From Neoroseomonas eburnea (GTDB lineage: Bacteria; Pseudomonadota; Alphaproteobacteria; Acetobacterales; Acetobacteraceae): a stretch of 64,000 nt of DNA. The notes beneath the pieces were generated by a model. The model made no database searches and was not told the origin of the DNA. It saw only the letters and a list, made by a program, of their open reading frames with translations. The stretch lies in NCBI RefSeq assembly GCF_018129005.1, contig NZ_JAAEDL010000005.1, forward strand, positions 124,001-188,000. The letters run 5' to 3'. Shown here in pieces: positions 16,847-24,532 of this stretch. The translations under genes were made by a program, and so were the position numbers. Positions within the stretch are counted from its first letter, which is position 1. Each line of letters begins with the position of its first letter.

Positions 16847-17425
16847 TCAGGCAGCGAGGCCCAGGGCGGCCTGGAAACGGCCGCGAGTATAGGCACCGTC
16901 GCGCGAAGGCAGCACGCGCGGCGCCTCGGCGGGATCGACCTCGACCACCGCCACGCGCGGTCCCGCGCTGCGGGTCGCGATCGTCGCCGCCAGCGCCTCG
17001 ACGCCAGCCTCGTCCTTGATCCTGTCCGCCTGCGCGATGCCGCAGCCACGCGCCACGGCGGCGAGGTCCGTCCCGCCGCTGGTGTGGCTCTTCTGCCCGC
17101 CCGTCTCGCCGTAGAGCCCGTTGTCCAGGACGACCACCGTCAGGTTGGCCGGCGCCTGCAGGGCGATGGTCGCGAAGGCGCCGAGGCCCATGAGCTGCTC
17201 CCCGTCGCCGGTCACCACCACCACCGGCCTGTCCGGCTGCGCCAGCGCGAGGCCGAGCCCGACCAGCGCCGCCCCGCCCATCGCCCCCCAGAGGTAGAAG
17301 TTCCGCGGGTCGTCGCCGGCGGCCGCCACGTCATAGGTTGCGGCACCGAGCCCGGTGACCACCAGCATCTCGCCGCGGTCCCTGAGCAGACGCGCCACCA
17401 CGTCACGCCGATCGAGCATCCTCAT
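16847..17425 (-). CDS. TPP-dependent decarboxylase, beta (PP-domain) subunit, ComE-like
   Basis: A 192-residue subunit that binds the diphosphate of thiamine diphosphate. GDGEQ at residues 73-77 and DNGLYGETG at 101-109 form the GDG-x(26)-N signature. It resembles ComE (sulfopyruvate decarboxylase) and the C-terminal half of phosphonopyruvate decarboxylase. The ATG at 17425 follows GGGAGGGA. It lies 8 bp after the alpha-subunit gene and must work with it, since the activating Glu of the cofactor site is in that subunit. Likely reaction: non-oxidative decarboxylation of a 2-oxo acid. The downstream acyl-CoA dehydrogenase and CoA transferase suggest a use other than coenzyme M synthesis. Confidence 0.82.
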   Translation of the reverse strand: MRMLDRRDVVARLLRDRGEMLVVTGLGAATYDVAAAGDDPRNFYLWGAMGGAALVGLGLALAQPDRPVVVVTGDGEQLMGLGAFATIALQAPANLTVVVLDNGLYGETGGQKSHTSGGTDLAAVARGCGIAQADRIKDEAGVEALAATIATRSAGPRVAVVEVDPAEAPRVLPSRDGAYTRGRFQAALGLAA

Positions 17426-17433
17426 TCCCTCCC

Positions 17434-17964
17434 TCAGAACACCTTGGCGCCGACCAGGCGCTGGCCGAGCAGCACGGCGACGGCGCTGCCGCCCTCGAAC
17501 GCCATGCGTGCGGCGGCGGAGACCGTCTCGCCGACGTCACCGGCCTGGTCGGCGCGACGGACCTCGACATCCATCAGCCGGAAGGCGGCCTCGGTGGTGG
17601 AGCCCATGGGCACCTGCCACGGGTTGAACTCGCCCCATTCGCCCCGCATCGTCACCAGCGCCAGCAGCGGGAAGCGGCAAGTCTTCACCAGCGAGAGCAT
17701 GTTCACGCAGTTGCCGACGCCGGAGGACTGCATGAGCAGCACGCCGCGCTGCCCGCCCAGCGCAGCGCCGGCGAGGACGGCGATGCCTTCCTCCTCCGTC
17801 GTCAGCGGGATGGCGCGCATGGCGGGTTCGGCATGCACCGCGCGGATCAGCCGGGCGTGCCCGCCATCGGGCACATAGGCGACCTGGCGCACCTGCCAGC
17901 GCCGCAGCTCGGCGAAGATCGCGTCGGGCCAGGCCGTCGCTTCCGTCACCCTGTCGCCATCCAT
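17434..17964 (-). CDS. TPP-dependent decarboxylase, alpha (Pyr-domain) subunit, ComD-like
   Basis: A 176-residue subunit with the pyrimidine-binding half of a thiamine-diphosphate enzyme. VAYVPDGGHARLI (residues 29-41) and TTEEEGIAVLAGAALGG (55-71) contain the conserved Glu that activates the cofactor, followed by LLMQSSGVGNCVNML. This is the ComD/phosphonopyruvate-decarboxylase N-half pattern. The ATG at 17964 follows a strong GGAGGAAGG. It is the first gene of the operon and is divergent from a LysR gene 107 bp away, which probably regulates it. Splitting the enzyme over two genes is normal for this small family. Confidence 0.82.
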   Translation of the reverse strand: MDGDRVTEATAWPDAIFAELRRWQVRQVAYVPDGGHARLIRAVHAEPAMRAIPLTTEEEGIAVLAGAALGGQRGVLLMQSSGVGNCVNMLSLVKTCRFPLLALVTMRGEWGEFNPWQVPMGSTTEAAFRLMDVEVRRADQAGDVGETVSAAARMAFEGGSAVAVLLGQRLVGAKVF

Positions 17965-18037
17965 CGTCGCCTTCCTCCGTCCATCCGGCCCGGGGCTTAT
18001 GGGGCGTTGCCGCCCTTCACGGAATTCGCAAGCGACG

Positions 18038-18061
18038 ATAGTCACCATCGCAATCTGCTAT
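18038..18061. promoter_or_regulatory. Possible LysR operator between divergent genes
   Basis: An inverted repeat ATAG-N16-CTAT lies between the ComD-like gene and the LysR gene, only 10 bp upstream of the LysR start. AT-rich bases are unusual here and LysR regulators bind interrupted dyads of this sort in divergent promoters. The half-sites are short, so this is tentative. Confidence 0.3.
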
Positions 18062-18071
18062 AGGTCACGCC

Positions 18072-18998
18072 ATGGACCTCCGGCAGCTCCGCACCTTCCG
18101 CGAGATCGCCCAGGCCGGCTCCCTCAGCCGCGCCGCGGACCGCTTGCGCATCGCCCAGCCGGCGCTGTCGCGCCAGATCCGGCTGCTGGAGGCCGAGGCC
18201 GGCCTGCCGCTCTTCACGCGCCACGGGCGCGGGATGGAATTGACGGAGGCGGGGCATGAACTGCTCGCCCGCGTCGCCGGGCCGATGCGCCAGCTCGAAG
18301 GCGCGATCGCGGAGCTCCGCACGCTCTCCGGGGCCGTGGCGGGGCAGGTGGCGCTCGGCATGATGCCGACGGTCGCCGCCGTGCTCGCCGGCCCGCTGTC
18401 CCGCCGCGTCGCGGAACGGCATCCGGACGTCTCCCTCCGTGTCGTCGAGGGCTATACCGGCCACCTGATCGAATGGGTCCAGCGCGGCGCGACGGATGCG
18501 ACGCTGCTCTATGGCCGGGCGACGGATTTCCACCTGCCGGTGCGGGACCTCTTCGTCGAGGGCCTGGTGCTGGCCGGCCCACCGGGCAGCGGCCTGTCGC
18601 CGGAGGAGCCTGTCGCCTTGGCCGCCGCCGCGCGCCGGCCGCTGGTGCTGCCGAGCCGCCCGCATGGCCTGCGCGCCATCGTGGAGGCCGCGGCCGCCCG
18701 TGCGCGCGTCACCCTGAACCTGCGCCACGAGGCCGATTCCTTCCTGGTGCTCAAGGATCTCGTGATGTGCGGCCTCGGCTTCGCAATCCTCCCGCGCTCG
18801 GCGATCCGGCGGGAGGAACAGGAGGGGCGGATGGAGATCGCGCCGCTGGTGCGCCCGGCGGTGCGGCGCCATGTCGTGCTCGCCCTGCCGCCTGACCGCA
18901 CGCCCGGGCGCGCCACCGAGGCGGTGCTCGCCCTGCTGGCCCAGGAGGTCGCGACACGCGCCGCGGAGGGCGACTGGGACGTGAGTCCCCGGGTCTGA
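18072..18998 (+). CDS. LysR-family transcriptional regulator
   Basis: A 308-residue LysR-type regulator. Residues 1-60 give a textbook winged helix (MDLRQLRTFREIAQAGSLSR, then AADRLRIAQPALSRQI and LPLFTRHGRGMELTEAG), followed by an effector domain with LPSRPHGLRAIVEAAA, which recalls CatM/NAC-type regulators. It is divergent from the five-gene decarboxylase/acyl-CoA dehydrogenase operon and is the obvious candidate to control it. The start is fixed by the family N-terminus. The effector is unknown, probably a 2-oxo or aromatic-type acid. Confidence 0.9.
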   Translation: MDLRQLRTFREIAQAGSLSRAADRLRIAQPALSRQIRLLEAEAGLPLFTRHGRGMELTEAGHELLARVAGPMRQLEGAIAELRTLSGAVAGQVALGMMPTVAAVLAGPLSRRVAERHPDVSLRVVEGYTGHLIEWVQRGATDATLLYGRATDFHLPVRDLFVEGLVLAGPPGSGLSPEEPVALAAAARRPLVLPSRPHGLRAIVEAAAARARVTLNLRHEADSFLVLKDLVMCGLGFAILPRSAIRREEQEGRMEIAPLVRPAVRRHVVLALPPDRTPGRATEAVLALLAQEVATRAAEGDWDVSPRV

Positions 18999-19050
18999 TT
19001 GCCCGAGGGCCTTGCATGTCTTGCGGGAGATACATAGGATTATTTCTACT

Positions 19051-19383
19051 ATGGGTAGATTTCCCGCAATGCTCGCCATGCTGCTCCTCGCCTCCGCCAC
19101 CGAGACGGCGGTGGCGCAGACGCGCACGGTGGTCGTGCCGGCGGGTTCCGCCGTCGTCATCGCGCCGCGCGGGCAGCCGGCACCGCGCGCCACGCTGGGG
19201 GCGCCGACCCGGCGGCAGGCGCGCAGCGTCGCGCCGCCGCCGCAGGACAACCTCGTCGGACCCTCGGCCGCGGCGGCGGTCGCGCTGGCCGGGGCGGCAG
19301 GTCTCGCCGCGCTTCTCGCCGGCGGCGGGGGCGGCGGAGGAAGCGCTGCGGCGGGGCCGGGCGGGACCGTCCGTACCCGGTAG
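19051..19383 (+). CDS. Small exported glycine/alanine-rich hypothetical protein
   Basis: A 110-residue protein with a signal peptide (residues 1-22, ending ETAVAQ), a short Pro/Ala/Arg-rich region, and a second hydrophobic stretch PSAAAAVALAGAAGLAALLAGG near residues 72-93 followed by a run of glycines. It may be a small envelope protein anchored by this second segment. The ATG at 19051 places the signal peptide at the N-terminus; an upstream in-frame GTG-type start would spoil it. The leader upstream is AT-rich (TACATAGGATTATTTC), which may hold a promoter. I do not recognise a family. Confidence 0.5.
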   Translation: MGRFPAMLAMLLLASATETAVAQTRTVVVPAGSAVVIAPRGQPAPRATLGAPTRRQARSVAPPPQDNLVGPSAAAAVALAGAAGLAALLAGGGGGGGSAAAGPGGTVRTR

Positions 19384-19395
19384 ACGAAAGCGGAT

Positions 19396-19474
19396 GCGAG
19401 GCGCCGCCTCGCGCTCCGCTCGGGGGCGCCGCCCCCGAGACCCCCGCCACGGGACCGGGTCCCCTGGACCTCCG
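19396..19474 (+). repeat. Hairpin repeat copy 3 (forward, divergent)
   Basis: Three consecutive hairpins: GCGAGGC-GCC-GCCTCGC (19396-19412), CGGGGGC-GCC-GCCCCCG (19421-19437) and GGGAC-CGG-GTCCC (19451-19463), then CTGGACCTCC. The layout of a G-rich hairpin, ACCCCCGCCA linker, second hairpin and CTGGACC matches the other copies although the stems have drifted in sequence. It fills the gap before the D-2-hydroxyacid dehydrogenase gene. Confidence 0.6.
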
Positions 19475-19554
19475 ACTCATGGGCGGGGGCCCTTGCGCAG
19501 GGGCGACGGCGCAGCCAGGGTCGCGTCCGACCTGAATCCGGGAGATTGCCGCCG

Positions 19555-20523
19555 ATGCTGCCGCCGCGCGAAAAGCTGACCATCTGCTTCGCCCATGTCG
19601 CCTATCGTTTCGGAGACCGCTTCGCGCTGCGGAACACGGGGCTCAAATTCATCGAGGTGCGTTCGCGCGAGGAACTCGACGCCCGCGTCGCCGAGGCCGA
19701 TGTGCTCGTCTGCTCCGGCATGTGGCGCAACGACCTGCCGCAGATCGCCCCGAAGCTGCGCTTCGTGCAGTCCGCCTCCGCCGGCACCGACCAGTATGAC
19801 CGTGAGGTGCTGACGAAGGCCGGCATCCGGCTCGCGAGCGGGCAGGGCATCAACGCCAATGCGGTGTCCGAGCACGCCATCGCGCTGATGCTCGCGCTGC
19901 TCCGCCGTATCCCCGAGGCGCGCGACAACCAGGCGAAGCATGTCTGGCGCGGCATGATGGGCGATTTCGCCAAGCGCGAGGACGAGGCCGGCGGCAAGAC
20001 CGCCGTCGTGGTCGGGCTCGGGCGCATCGGCGGGCGCATCGCGCGGCTGTGCAAGGCACTCGGCATGAAGGTGGTCGGCGTGCGGCGCGACGTCGCCGGC
20101 GGCGCCGAGGGTGCCGACGAGGTGCATTCCTTCCGCGACCTCAAGCCGCTGCTGCCGCGGGCGGATTTCCTCATCCTCGCCTGCCCGCTGACCGACGAGA
20201 CGCGCAACCTGATCGACGCCGAGGCAATCGCCGCGCTGAAGCCGACGGCGCAGCTCATCAACGTGGCGCGCGGCCGCGTGGTGGACGAGCCGGCGCTCAT
20301 CGCCGCCCTGGCCGCGCACAAGTTCAAGGGTGCGGCGCTGGACGTGACGGCGGAGGAACCGCTGCCGGCGTCGAGCCCGCTGTGGGACATGCCGCACGTG
20401 CTGATCACCCCGCACACCGGCGGCGAGACGCACATGTACGAGGACAACGTCCTCGACTTCATGCTCGAGAACATCGCCCGCCTGCAACGCGGCGAGACGG
20501 CTCTCGTGAACCAGATCGTCTGA
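19555..20523 (+). CDS. D-2-hydroxyacid dehydrogenase
   Basis: A 322-residue NAD(P)-dependent D-2-hydroxyacid dehydrogenase. The nucleotide-binding motif VVGLGRIGGRIARLCKALGM starts near residue 146. Catalytic residues are in INVARGRVVDE (Arg), DVTAEEPLP (Glu) and ITPHTGG (His). The N-terminal substrate domain includes VQSASAGTDQYD. The ATG at 19555 lies about 10 nt after GGGAG. It reduces a 2-oxo acid such as glyoxylate or hydroxypyruvate, or oxidises the reverse. It is 13 bp upstream of an M20 peptidase gene and probably co-transcribed. A second enzyme of this family is cut by the left window edge. Confidence 0.9.
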   Translation: MLPPREKLTICFAHVAYRFGDRFALRNTGLKFIEVRSREELDARVAEADVLVCSGMWRNDLPQIAPKLRFVQSASAGTDQYDREVLTKAGIRLASGQGINANAVSEHAIALMLALLRRIPEARDNQAKHVWRGMMGDFAKREDEAGGKTAVVVGLGRIGGRIARLCKALGMKVVGVRRDVAGGAEGADEVHSFRDLKPLLPRADFLILACPLTDETRNLIDAEAIAALKPTAQLINVARGRVVDEPALIAALAAHKFKGAALDVTAEEPLPASSPLWDMPHVLITPHTGGETHMYEDNVLDFMLENIARLQRGETALVNQIV

Positions 20524-20536
20524 GGACGCCCGGACC

Positions 20537-21925
20537 ATGGCCACCCGTGAAGGCGCACTCGCCCGCGCCGCTTCCTTCTTCGACGATGGCGGCTTCAAGG
20601 CGCTGCTGTCCGACCTCGTCGCCATCCCCTCCACCGCGCAGGAGGAAGGGCGTGAGGAGGACCTGCAGGACTACCTGAACGGCGCCATCCGGCCCTGGCT
20701 GGAGCGCCTCGGCTTCACCGTCGCCATCCACCCGAATCCCCTGGAGGGCTTCGGCCCGATCCTGACGGCGGCGCGCATCGAGGACCCGGCGCGGCCGACG
20801 GTACTTCTCTACGGCCACGGCGACACGGTGCGCGGGCTGGAGGATCAGTGGCGCGCCGGCCTCGAGCCCTGGAAGCTGATCGAGGAAGGCGACCGCTGGT
20901 ACGGCCGCGGCACCGCCGACAACAAGGGCCAGCACGCGCTGAACATCGCCGCGCTGGAGGCCGTGCTGGACGAGCGCGGCGGCAAGCTTGGCTTCAACGT
21001 GAAGATCGTGCTGGAGATGGCCGAGGAGCGCGGCTCCAAGGGCCTGCGCGAATTCGTCGCCGCGCATGCGGAGGAACTCGCGGCCGATGTGCTGATCGCC
21101 TCGGACGGTCCGCGCGTCGAACCCGGCGTGCCGACCATCGCCACCGGCACGCGCGGCACCTTCCACTTCGATCTGGTGCTGAAACTGCGCCCCGGCGGGG
21201 TGCATTCCGGCCATTGGGGCGGGCTGACGCGCGATCCGGCGATCCTGCTCGCACATGCCCTGGCCAGTATGATGGACCGCAACGGCAAGGTCCTGGTGCG
21301 CGGCATCCTGCCGCCGAGCCTGCCCAATTCCGTGCGCGCGGTGCTGGACGGCTGCCCGGTCGGCGGCGGCGACGGCGCGGCCACCATCGACGAAGGCTGG
21401 GGCGAGCCCGGCCTGTCCAGTGCGGAGAAGATCTACGGCTGGAACAGCCTCATCGTGCTGGCGATGATCTCCGGCCGGCCGGAGAACCCGGTCAACGCGG
21501 TGGCCCCCGACGCCCGGGCGCATTGCCAGATCCGCTACACGGTGGACAGCGATCCGGCGACCTTCGCCAAGGCCATCCGCGACCACCTCGATGCCAACGG
21601 CTTCCAGGACGTCGCGGTGGAGGGCGCCTTCATCCGCATGGCGGCCTCCCGCACCGATCCGGACCACCCCTGGGTGCGCTGGGCGCAGGCGAGCATGGCG
21701 AAGTCTCTCGCGAAGAAGGTGCAGATCATCCCGAATTCCTCCGGTGGCCTGCCGGGGGATGTCTTCGTCGACCACCTGCATGTGCCGCTGGTCTGGGTTC
21801 CGCACTCCTACAATGGCTGCAAGCAGCACGGCCCGGACGAGCATTTCCTGATCGCGCCGGCCCGCGAAGGCATCCTGGCCTTCGCCGGGATGTGGTGGGA
21901 TCTGGGCGAGTCGGGCACGCCCTGA
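20537..21925 (+). CDS. M20-family metallopeptidase
   Basis: A 462-residue zinc peptidase or amidase of the ArgE/DapE/CPG2 clan. Metal-site motifs are LLYGHGDTVRG (near residue 95), RGTADNKGQH (130-139, bridging Asp), EMAEERGSKGL (catalytic Glu pair) and SDGPR; the last His ligand is probably in KQHGPDEHF near the C-terminus. A dimerisation domain sits between, with GGVHSGHWGG. Such enzymes cut dipeptides or N-acyl amino acids. Pairing with a D-2-hydroxyacid dehydrogenase gene suggests scavenging, but the substrate is not evident. Confidence 0.88.
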   Translation: MATREGALARAASFFDDGGFKALLSDLVAIPSTAQEEGREEDLQDYLNGAIRPWLERLGFTVAIHPNPLEGFGPILTAARIEDPARPTVLLYGHGDTVRGLEDQWRAGLEPWKLIEEGDRWYGRGTADNKGQHALNIAALEAVLDERGGKLGFNVKIVLEMAEERGSKGLREFVAAHAEELAADVLIASDGPRVEPGVPTIATGTRGTFHFDLVLKLRPGGVHSGHWGGLTRDPAILLAHALASMMDRNGKVLVRGILPPSLPNSVRAVLDGCPVGGGDGAATIDEGWGEPGLSSAEKIYGWNSLIVLAMISGRPENPVNAVAPDARAHCQIRYTVDSDPATFAKAIRDHLDANGFQDVAVEGAFIRMAASRTDPDHPWVRWAQASMAKSLAKKVQIIPNSSGGLPGDVFVDHLHVPLVWVPHSYNGCKQHGPDEHFLIAPAREGILAFAGMWWDLGESGTP

Positions 21926-22041
21926 CCACAATCGGGTTACGCTTCCTCACCCCTTCGCCGTCCGGGGGCAACGCGCCTGTTACAGAAGGCGCGCATGTTT
22001 GCCCTCAGCGGCGAAGGGCCGCCTGACGAAAGGACGAGAGG

Positions 22042-22686
22042 ATGCGCAAGACGACGATCGCGCTGCTGGCCGTGGCGATGGCGGCGGGGGGCATGGGCCT
22101 CGCGATGGCCCAGCCGGGCCCCGGCGGCGGCCCCGGCCCGATGGGCCCCGGTGGCGGCCCCGGCATGATGCGTGGCGATGGCGGCTGGGGCCACCACCAC
22201 GGCCGGCGCGGCAACGGCGGATTCGCGGCTGGTGAGGCTTTCGCCCGCGCCGATGCCAACAACGATGGCCGCGTGACGCGGGAGGAAGGCGTCGCTTGGC
22301 TGCAGCTCCGCTTCGCGGAGGTCGACGCCAACCGCGACGGCGGCGTCACGATCGAGGAGATGACCGCCTATCTCGAGGCGCAGCGCCCCGCTGGCCGGCG
22401 CGGCCCGCCCGAAGGCATGCGGGAACGGATGCAGGAGCGCGGTGCCGCCATGTTCCGCTTCATCGACGCCAACAGCGACGGGCGCATCACCTTCGACGAG
22501 CTCCGCCCCATGGCCGAGGCCGCCTTCCGCGCGGCCGACCGCGACGCCGACGGCGCCCTGAGCCGCGACGAGGTGCGCCATCGCGGGCCGGAAGGCCGTC
22601 GCGGTCCGCCCCCGGGGCCGCCCGCGCAGCCGGGCGCCCCGGGCCAGCCTGGTGCGCCTGCCGCGCCCGCGCAGCCCTCGCGCTGA
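22042..22686 (+). CDS. Exported EF-hand protein with four calcium loops
   Basis: A 214-residue secreted protein. Residues 1-23 are a signal peptide ending in LAMA. A Gly/Pro/Met-rich and HHHGRR segment follows, then two pairs of EF-hand loops: DANNDGRVTREE, DANRDGGVTIEE, DANSDGRITFDE and DRDADGALSRDE. The calcium ligands are kept at positions 1, 3, 5 and 12 in each (the second loop has Gly at 6). The C-terminal 35 residues are a Pro/Gly/Ala-rich tail. It probably binds Ca2+ in the periplasm; the HHH cluster could bind another metal. The gene stands alone and ends in a UUCG hairpin. Confidence 0.85.
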   Translation: MRKTTIALLAVAMAAGGMGLAMAQPGPGGGPGPMGPGGGPGMMRGDGGWGHHHGRRGNGGFAAGEAFARADANNDGRVTREEGVAWLQLRFAEVDANRDGGVTIEEMTAYLEAQRPAGRRGPPEGMRERMQERGAAMFRFIDANSDGRITFDELRPMAEAAFRAADRDADGALSRDEVRHRGPEGRRGPPPGPPAQPGAPGQPGAPAAPAQPSR

Positions 22687-22696
22687 CGCGATCGGA

Positions 22697-22724
22697 AACG
22701 CCGTCGCCTTCGGGCGGCGGCGTT
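22697..22724 (+). terminator. UUCG-capped hairpin after the EF-hand gene
   Basis: AACGCCGTCGCC-TTCG-GGCGGCGGCGTT forms a 12-bp stem with one G-U pair and a stable UUCG loop, 10 bp after the stop codon. There is no strong U-run, so it may protect the 3' end or slow polymerase rather than act as a full intrinsic terminator. Confidence 0.55.
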
Positions 22725-22785
22725 GTCGCATGCGCGCATGCCCGCGCGCGCAATCGTGACCGAAAGAAGAATGGGAGAGCCCCGG

Positions 22786-22860
22786 TGGTGGGCGCGACAG
22801 GGATTGAACCTGTGACCCTTCGCGTGTGAAGCGAATGCTCTCCCGCTGAGCTACGCGCCC
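22786..22860 (-). tRNA. tRNA-Val (anticodon CAC)
   Basis: A 75-nt tRNA on the minus strand, including an encoded CCA. The acceptor stem GGGCGCG pairs with CGCGCCC. The D-arm GCTC...GAGC, the anticodon stem TTCGC/GCGAA with loop TTCACAC (anticodon CAC, reading GTG valine codons), and the T-arm ACAGG-TTCAATC-CCTGT are all intact. Confidence 0.96.
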
Positions 22861-22874
22861 CACCGGGGAGCGCG

Positions 22875-22904
22875 GACATAGTGGGCGGCGGGCAGGGGTG
22901 TCAA
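22875..22904 (-). promoter_or_regulatory. Promoter of the tRNA-Val gene
   Basis: On the minus strand, a perfect -35 box TTGACA (22899-22904) and a -10-like TATGTC (22875-22880) are 18 bp apart and end 14 bp before the tRNA 5' end. It is oriented correctly for the tRNA and there is no other gene it could serve. Confidence 0.6.
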
Positions 22905-22950
22905 GCGGGGCTCTTGCTCCATTTCCCTCGCGGTCCATATCCGGGGAGCC

Positions 22951-23730
22951 ATGATGCGCCGACCTTCCCTCGCGGTCCTCGCCATCTTCGCCGCCCTGGC
23001 CGCCGAGGCCGCCCGCGCCGAGCCGTTGGAGGCGGACTATGCCCTCAGCCAGGCCGGCCTGGCGGTGATGGACCTCCGCATCGTGATCGACGTCTCGGGC
23101 AGCCGCTACCGCCTCTCGACCGTCGCGCGGTCGCGCGGAATCGGCCGCCTCTTCCTCCCGCGCGAACAGATCTCCGAAGCGGAGGGCGGTCTCGCCGGGC
23201 GGGAGGTGGTGCCGGTCCGCTATCGTGCGGAGGGTGAATGGCGCGGGACGCCGCGGCGCACGGTGCTCGAATACCTCGGGCGGACGCCCCGGCTCGCCGT
23301 GCTCGAGCCGCCCGAGGGCCCCGACCGCATTCCCGTCCGGCCGGAGGAGGCCGACGGCACGATGGATACGCTCTCGGCCCTGCTGCGGCTGTCGCGCGAT
23401 GCCGCGGCCACCGGGCGGTGCGACCTCACCGGCGCGGTCTTCGACGGGCGGCGGCGGCTCGAATGGTCGTCGCGTACCCTCGGCACCGGCGCGCCGCCGG
23501 TGCCCGGCTTTTCGGGCCAAGCGCTGCGCTGCGCGCTGGAAAGCCGCCTCGTGGCGGGGTTCCGCCGCGGCGATGACCCGGCGAGCGCCGGGCAACCGCG
23601 TCAGGCAGAGGCCTGGATCGCCCAGTTCGGCGCCGACCGGCCACCGATGCCGCTGCGGGTCGAGTTCCCCTCGACCTTCCTCGGCTCCTTCCGGATGGAC
23701 CTGGTGCGGGTGGGGCCGTCAGCCCCGTAG
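22951..23730 (+). CDS. Exported DUF3108 family protein
   Basis: A 259-residue protein with a signal peptide (residues 1-23, ending AARA). The body has the DUF3108 pattern: LEADYALSQAGLAVMDLRIVIDV, then YRLSTVARSRGIGRLF near the N-terminus, a central DTLSALL segment and the C-terminal P.P.RVEF.T.LGSF.MDLV. Family members are predicted periplasmic or outer-membrane-associated beta proteins of unknown function. The 3' end overlaps the convergent gph gene by 12 bp. I cannot assign a biochemical role. Confidence 0.75.
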   Translation: MMRRPSLAVLAIFAALAAEAARAEPLEADYALSQAGLAVMDLRIVIDVSGSRYRLSTVARSRGIGRLFLPREQISEAEGGLAGREVVPVRYRAEGEWRGTPRRTVLEYLGRTPRLAVLEPPEGPDRIPVRPEEADGTMDTLSALLRLSRDAAATGRCDLTGAVFDGRRRLEWSSRTLGTGAPPVPGFSGQALRCALESRLVAGFRRGDDPASAGQPRQAEAWIAQFGADRPPMPLRVEFPSTFLGSFRMDLVRVGPSAP

Positions 23731-24366
23731 CGCGGCGATCAAGGCCGGCAGCTCGGCCGGGTGCCGCGCCACCGGCGCGCCCGCGGCCATCTCCGCCGGG
23801 CCATAGCCCCAGCCCGCGAAGATGCAGGGCACGCCGGCGCCGGCGGCGGCCTGCACGTCATTGCGATGGTCCCCGATCATCACGGCCGCCTCGGGCCCGG
23901 CGCCGGCCTTCGCCAGGGTGGCGAGCAGATGCGCCGGGTCGGGCTTGCGGACGGGGAAGGTGTCGCCCCCGCCCAGCGCGGCGAACCAGCGCGCCAGGCC
24001 AAGATCCTCGAGAAGGTGCCGCGCTGCCAGCTCGGGCTTGTTGGTGCAGACCGCGAGCCGCCAGCCGGCCGCCGCCAGCGACTCCAGCGCGGCCGGAATG
24101 CCTTCGAAGGGCCGGGTCTCCTGCGCGGCATTCTCGGTGTAGTCGGAGACGAAGGTCGCGAGGCTCGCCTCGTCGAAAGGCATGCCACGCGCGGTGAGGG
24201 CCTTGTCAATCAGTGCCCGGACGCCGTCGCCGACCATCCCGATCACCTCCTGGCGGGTGAAGCCGGGCAGCCCCAGCGCGGCCATCAGCCGGTCGAGGGA
24301 GGCATGGATGTCGGGCGCGCTGTCGACCAGCGTGCCATCGAGGTCGAAGACGGCGATCCTGCTCAT
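23719..24366 (-). CDS. gph: Phosphoglycolate phosphatase
   Basis: A 215-residue HAD-superfamily phosphatase of the Gph type. Motif I is FDLDGTLVDSAPDIHAS (residues 7-23), the cap contains GMVGDGVRALIDKAL, motif II is AVCTNKPELAARHLL, the Lys of motif III is in PVRKPDPAHLL, and motif IV is MIGDHRNDVQAAAGAG. It removes phosphate from 2-phosphoglycolate, made during DNA repair or oxygenase reactions. The ATG at 24366 fits the family N-terminus. It is divergent from glmU with 166 bp between starts. Confidence 0.9.
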   Translation of the reverse strand: MSRIAVFDLDGTLVDSAPDIHASLDRLMAALGLPGFTRQEVIGMVGDGVRALIDKALTARGMPFDEASLATFVSDYTENAAQETRPFEGIPAALESLAAAGWRLAVCTNKPELAARHLLEDLGLARWFAALGGGDTFPVRKPDPAHLLATLAKAGAGPEAAVMIGDHRNDVQAAAGAGVPCIFAGWGYGPAEMAAGAPVARHPAELPALIAALRG

Positions 24367-24532
24367 GCCATGCCCGGTAGGACGGGTGGGGCGGGCGGGC
24401 AAGCCCCGTCCCGGCCGCCCCGCTCGCGACGCGCCTGCCCGGCGGGCTCGCCGCGGGACCGATACATGCGGCAAAGCATGTTGAGGCAGCGCATGCTGGA
24501 CGCGGCGCGGCGCGGCGCGTTACCGGAGGCGC

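Noticed and set aside
24475-24497. Inverted repeat AGCATG-N11-CATGCT upstream of glmU
   Set aside because: Short half-sites and no known regulator. Could occur by chance, so it is not listed as an operator.
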